Below, in pieces: positions 60,732 through 64,000 of a stretch of DNA of 64,000 nucleotides. Within the stretch, counting starts at the first letter, position 1. Each line of letters opens with the position of its first letter. This stretch comes from CAVSPO01 sp963730005. Its GTDB lineage: Bacteria; Actinomycetota; Actinomycetes; Propionibacteriales; Propionibacteriaceae. The position numbers and the translations under genes were made by a program. The stretch spans positions 1 through 64,000 of the forward strand of contig CAVSPO010000019.1 in NCBI GenBank assembly GCA_963730005.1, in the 5' to 3' direction. Below the pieces are notes generated by a model that did no database searches, was not told the DNA's origin, and saw only the letters and a program-made list of their open reading frames with translations.

Positions 60732-62318
60732 TCAGCGACGACGCCCCGTCCCGAAGATCGAGCGGACGAACTGGCGTCCTGCTGAGCGGGCGAACTGTTT
60801 GAAGGCGCTGGATGAAACGACCTGCTCGACCACCGACTTCTCGGCCCGCGTGGACCGACGCGTCGTGCTGGGGCGGGACTCGCGCTCGAAACGGTCACGT
60901 TCGTCGGCCTCAGCCTCGGCCTGGGCGCGGGCCTCAGCCTCGGCCGCTTGCGCGCCGGCCGCCAGCTTGCGGTTCAGCATCTCGTAAGCGGAGTCTCGGT
61001 TGATGGCCTGCCCGTACTTGGCGTGCAACAGTGAGTTGCGAACGAAAGCGCTCAGCAGCGCCGGGTCAGTCGGAGCCATCTTCGACTGTGGTGCGTACAT
61101 CCTGGTCCAGGCGACCGGCGTGGGTGCGCCATCGGGGTCCATGACCGTGACCACAGCCTCGCCGATGCCCAGCCTGGTCAGCAGCTCGGCCAGGTCGTAG
61201 TCACTGGTGGGGAAGGTCGAGACGGTGGCCTTGAGCTTCTTGGCGTCGTCGGGCGTGTGGGCCCGCAACTGGTGCTGCACCCTGCTTCCCAGCTGGGCCA
61301 GCACGTCGTTGGGCACGTCCTTGGGGGTCTGGGTGACGAAGAAGATTCCGACACCCTTGGACCGGATCAACCGCACCGTCTGGGTGATGGCTGTCAGGAA
61401 GGCCTTGCTGGCCCCGGTGAAGAGCAGATGCGCCTCGTCGAAGAAGAACACCAGCCGCGGCTTGTCGAGATCGCCCACCTCGGGGAGATCTTGGTAGAGG
61501 TCAGCCAACAGCCACATCAGGAAGGTGCTGAACAAGGCCGGCCGGTCCTGCACGCCGGGCAGTTCCAGCATCGAGATGATGCCCCGGCCTGCGGCGTCGA
61601 TGCGGAGCAGGTCGGTGGTCTCGAACTCGGGCTCGCCGAAGAAGACGTTGCCGCCCTGTGCCGACAGGTTGACGATCGCTCGCAGGATGACGCCCACGGT
61701 GGCGGTCGACAGCCCACCGATCTCCTTCAACTCCGCCTTGCCCTCGTCGCTGGTCAGGAACTGGAGCACCTCGGTGAGGTCGTCCAGATCGAGCAGCGGC
61801 AGGCCGGCCCGGTCAGCGAAGTGGAACACCAACCCCAGGCTGGACTCCTGAGTGTCGTTGAGGTCGAGCACCTTGGACAACAGGATGGGCCCGAAGCTGG
61901 TCACCGTGGCCCGCAGCGGGATGCCGGGGCCCTGCCCGCCGAGCGAATAGAACTCGCACGGCGAGGCGGTGGGCTGCCACTGCTGCCCCAGCTTCTGGGT
62001 GCGTGCCAGGATCTTCTCGTTCGAGTCGCCTTCGGAGGCCAGCCCCGACAGATCGCCCTTGATGTCGGCGGCGAACACCGGGACGCCTGCAGCGCTGAGC
62101 TGCTCGGCCATCACCTGCAACGTCTTGGTCTTGCCAGTGCCGGTGGCCCCGGACACCAGGCCGTGCCGGTTCAGCATCGCCAGCGGAATCCGGATGCCGG
62201 CGTCAGGCACCGGTGTGCCGTCGTCCATCAGCACCCCGAGGTTGAGGGCGGGCTCTTCGAAGGAATAGCCCCGCCTGATCTCCTCGATGAAGCCGCCAGC
62301 GGACATGGAGTCAGTCAT
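60732..62318 (-). CDS. HerA-like ATPase (DUF853)
   Basis: A 528-aa cytoplasmic P-loop ATPase of the HerA/FtsK superfamily. Walker A is SGATGTGKTKTLQVM (about 56-70), ADIKGDLSGLA follows as usual, Walker B is RLVFFFDEAHLLFTGASKAF (about 280-299), and the arginine/sensor region IRSKGVGIFFVTQTPKDVPN DVLAQLG follows. The C-terminal 110 residues are an Ala/Glu/Arg coiled coil and basic tail. DUF853 proteins are common in actinobacteria; their task is not established. ATG at 62318. Confidence 0.8.
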   Translation of the reverse strand: MTDSMSAGGFIEEIRRGYSFEEPALNLGVLMDDGTPVPDAGIRIPLAMLNRHGLVSGATGTGKTKTLQVMAEQLSAAGVPVFAADIKGDLSGLASEGDSNEKILARTQKLGQQWQPTASPCEFYSLGGQGPGIPLRATVTSFGPILLSKVLDLNDTQESSLGLVFHFADRAGLPLLDLDDLTEVLQFLTSDEGKAELKEIGGLSTATVGVILRAIVNLSAQGGNVFFGEPEFETTDLLRIDAAGRGIISMLELPGVQDRPALFSTFLMWLLADLYQDLPEVGDLDKPRLVFFFDEAHLLFTGASKAFLTAITQTVRLIRSKGVGIFFVTQTPKDVPNDVLAQLGSRVQHQLRAHTPDDAKKLKATVSTFPTSDYDLAELLTRLGIGEAVVTVMDPDGAPTPVAWTRMYAPQSKMAPTDPALLSAFVRNSLLHAKYGQAINRDSAYEMLNRKLAAGAQAAEAEARAQAEAEADERDRFERESRPSTTRRSTRAEKSVVEQVVSSSAFKQFARSAGRQFVRSIFGTGRRR

Positions 62319-62631
62319 GAGTCAAAGCTTGGCACAAGGGTCAGACAGTCTCGCGCGTCGATCAGGATCGCCAAACCGTGTCCGGCAGTCACCGGCAGCT
62401 GCTCGAAGAGGCCGACGTTTCCGGACCACCCCCCTCGCCTCCCTGAGAAACTGCGCAGAAACCTGGCGGTGCCGCGTCCCGTCCGGCAGCGAGGCCCCGG
62501 GCGGTGACTAGGATCAGGCCAGGGACTTGGATCGCGCCAGGCGACGTCCGGCTGGCCGGGTCACCGCCCGAGCCGCCGGCAGAGGTGCCGCTTCGGCCCC
62601 TGGCAATGCCGAACGAACGACAGGAGACGGT

Positions 62632-63129
62632 GTGCAGCCGGTCAAAAGGTGGACGACGCCCATCACTTTGCTGTTGTTGTGCGTCCTTCTCGGGTTCGGC
62701 GCCTGGTGGGGGTGGCACAACCTGACCAAGCCGATCAGCGGCCAGGCCCAGCCCTGCGTCACTGTCGAAGCAAGCGTTCTGCGCACCAGCGACGTCACCG
62801 TTCGGGTCCTCAACGCAGGCAACAAGGCCGGCCTTGCTGGCTCGGTGGCCGCACAACTCAAGGCGAAGGGCTTCAAGATCGCCGGCACCGGGAACAGTGA
62901 CGAGGCTGTCAATGCCACGGTCGTCAGGGGCTCCAGCCAGGAGGACCCCGAGGTGCAGCTGGTGCTCGGCTTCTTCCCACAGGCGGTGGCTGAGGGCGAC
63001 CAGCGTGCGGACCATGTCGTTGAAGTGATCCTCGCCAACGATTTCGCAGGTTTCAACGCCGACGCGCCCCTGGAAGTGGCAGTGCCCGGCGGGACTGTCT
63101 GCCTGCCCCCCAGCCAAGCCCCCGCCTGA
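62632..63129 (+). CDS. Membrane-anchored LytR C-terminal-domain protein
   Basis: A 165-aa protein with one membrane helix (about 10-27) and an outer LytR_C domain: SDVTVRVLNAGNKAGLAGSV AAQLKAKGFKIAGTGNSDEA, then VVRGSSQEDPEVQLVLGFFP. LytR_C occurs alone or behind LCP ligases in wall-building proteins; here the ligase domain is absent. GTG at 62632 has GGAG at a proper distance; a longer frame from 62527 is unsupported. Confidence 0.75.
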   Translation: MQPVKRWTTPITLLLLCVLLGFGAWWGWHNLTKPISGQAQPCVTVEASVLRTSDVTVRVLNAGNKAGLAGSVAAQLKAKGFKIAGTGNSDEAVNATVVRGSSQEDPEVQLVLGFFPQAVAEGDQRADHVVEVILANDFAGFNADAPLEVAVPGGTVCLPPSQAPA

Positions 63130-63136
63130 CCGGCCG

Positions 63137-63171
63137 TGGTGCACTCCCGGGCGGCCCCGGGTGGTGCACCA
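63137..63171. terminator. Bidirectional terminator
   Basis: TGGTGCAC pairs with GTGCACCA, and CCCGGG with CCCGGG inside it, between the convergent LytR_C and pyrB genes. Confidence 0.75.
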
Positions 63172-63185
63172 GGCCGTTGCGCCAA

Positions 63186-64000
63186 CTAGTGGCCAGACCA
63201 CACCGAACGGTTGGCCCACACGGTCGGCGTGCAGTGTGCCTTGAGTTCCTCGATGCTGATGCCCAGCGTGCGCAGGAAGATCGCCATCCGGATGCGCAGG
63301 CCGTTGTCCGTCTGGTGGAAGATCGCCAGGCCGGGCAGGTCGTCGACGTCGGGGCTGAGGTCGTAACTGTCCGGACGGGAGTCGCGGGGCAACGGGTGCA
63401 TCAGGATGGCCTCGGTGTTGGCTGCCTCGATGAGCATCGCCTTGTTGAGCAGATCACCTCCCTTGGGGGCCTGCGCCAGCGCTTCCTCGCTCATCCGCTC
63501 GCGCTGCACCCGGGTGGCGTAGATGGCATCGGCACCTGTGACGGCTTCCTGCACGCTGTCGAACTGCAGCACCGAGCAGCCGGCCGCGCGGGCCTGATCG
63601 ACACTCTCGGCGGGCAGCTCAAGGCTTGGCGGCGAGAACAAACGGAAGTTGATGTTTTCGTACAGGCTGAGCATGCTGATCAGCGAATGCACCGTGCGGC
63701 CGTTCTTCAAGTCGCCCAGGACGGCGACGGTGGTGCCGTTCACTCCCCGGCCTCGCTTGTCCAACTCCTTCTGCAGCGTGTAGGTGTCGAGAAGGGCCTG
63801 GCTGGGATGCTCGCCCTTGCCGTCGCCGGCGTTGACCACCGGCACCAGCGAGCCCTCGGCGAACTGCGCCACCGATCCCGTCTCCGGATGACGAACCACC
63901 AGCACGTCGGAGTAGCCGGAGACGACACGCGCGGTGTCGGTGATGGACTCCCCCTTGGCCATCGAGCTGAAGGTGAATCCGGTGGTGCTGGTCAGATTGC
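63186..64000 (-). CDS. pyrB: Aspartate carbamoyltransferase catalytic subunit, 5' end outside window
   Basis: 271 codons are visible. The protein joins carbamoyl phosphate and aspartate in pyrimidine synthesis. Reading in from the window edge: NLTSTTGFTFSSMAKGESIT DTARVVSGYSDVLVVRHPET, then VVNAGDGKGEHPSQALLDTY (substrate loop), TVAVLGDLKNGRTVHSLISM, MHPLPRD and the end. The order and the HPLPR motif are those of ATCase; the N-terminal STRTR carbamoyl-phosphate loop lies beyond 64000. The last residues run longer than in short homologues. Confidence 0.85.
   Translation of the reverse strand, partial: NLTSTTGFTFSSMAKGESITDTARVVSGYSDVLVVRHPETGSVAQFAEGSLVPVVNAGDGKGEHPSQALLDTYTLQKELDKRGRGVNGTTVAVLGDLKNGRTVHSLISMLSLYENINFRLFSPPSLELPAESVDQARAAGCSVLQFDSVQEAVTGADAIYATRVQRERMSEEALAQAPKGGDLLNKAMLIEAANTEAILMHPLPRDSRPDSYDLSPDVDDLPGLAIFHQTDNGLRIRMAIFLRTLGISIEELKAHCTPTVWANRSVWSGH

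Noticed and set aside
1..64000. CRISPR array
   Set aside because: No regularly spaced repeats with unique spacers and no cas genes were seen; the repeats at 13.4-13.9 kb are coding.
1..64000. Complete tRNA or rRNA genes
   Set aside because: Only the 3' half of tRNA-Ser was found; no complete cloverleaf or rRNA sequence was noticed.

Overview
The window is GC-rich actinobacterial DNA. Two features point toward the Propionibacteriaceae: a very large (about 1,124 aa) protein that looks like a diphosphate-dependent PEP carboxykinase, and a tandem-domain polyphosphate:AMP phosphotransferase. Genus and species cannot be read from the sequence.

Left part, 1-22,080: an accessory region. It opens with the edge of an IS1634-like transposase. 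An eight-gene minus-strand Tad pilus operon follows (9,115 down to 242: lipoprotein, PKD-like secreted protein, CpaB/SAF protein, TadZ, CpaF ATPase, TadB, TadC, Flp-like pilin). This operon is wrecked. One IS3-family copy (truncated) splits cpaF exactly at the Walker A motif, a second complete copy splits the PKD-like gene, and cpaF and tadB carry five single-base frameshifts of the same sign. From 9.3 to 16 kb lie an XRE regulator, three zinc-ribbon membrane proteins, a VirD4/TraG-like P-loop ATPase, a Glu-Pro-Thr repeat protein and a Tat-type PGRP amidase; this looks like an uncharacterised envelope or DNA-transfer cassette. Then come a decayed IS110 transposase with a structured 5' end, a tiny ORF coupled to an excisionase-like HTH gene, a large unknown lipoprotein and a ribbon-helix-helix antitoxin with a truncated toxin. 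The region ends at 22,025-22,078 in the 3' half of a tRNA-Ser(GGA) gene without its 5' half, which is the signature of an integrated island's attachment site. No integrase is visible.

Right part, 22,090-64,000: ordinary chromosome, mostly intact genes with good terminators. It contains a CPBP protease, a NarL-type two-component system, an AlkZ-like winged-helix protein, polyphosphate:AMP phosphotransferase, an AEC carrier, hemL, an AlkD-like repair protein, diaminopropionate ammonia-lyase, a LysM polysaccharide deacetylase, an EamA transporter, a thioredoxin-CcdA-like fusion, a PqqD/HprK-like pair, an O-antigen-ligase-like protein, DUF2252, sbcD-sbcC, ndk, an orphan ABC binding protein, a CPA2 antiporter, the PEPCK candidate, a DUF853/HerA-like ATPase, a LytR_C protein and pyrB (cut by the window end).

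Isolated frameshifts also occur in the right part (thioesterase at 29.7 kb, MFS gene at 52.8 kb), so some of the indels may be sequencing errors rather than biology; the IS insertions and the MFS internal deletion are not explained that way.
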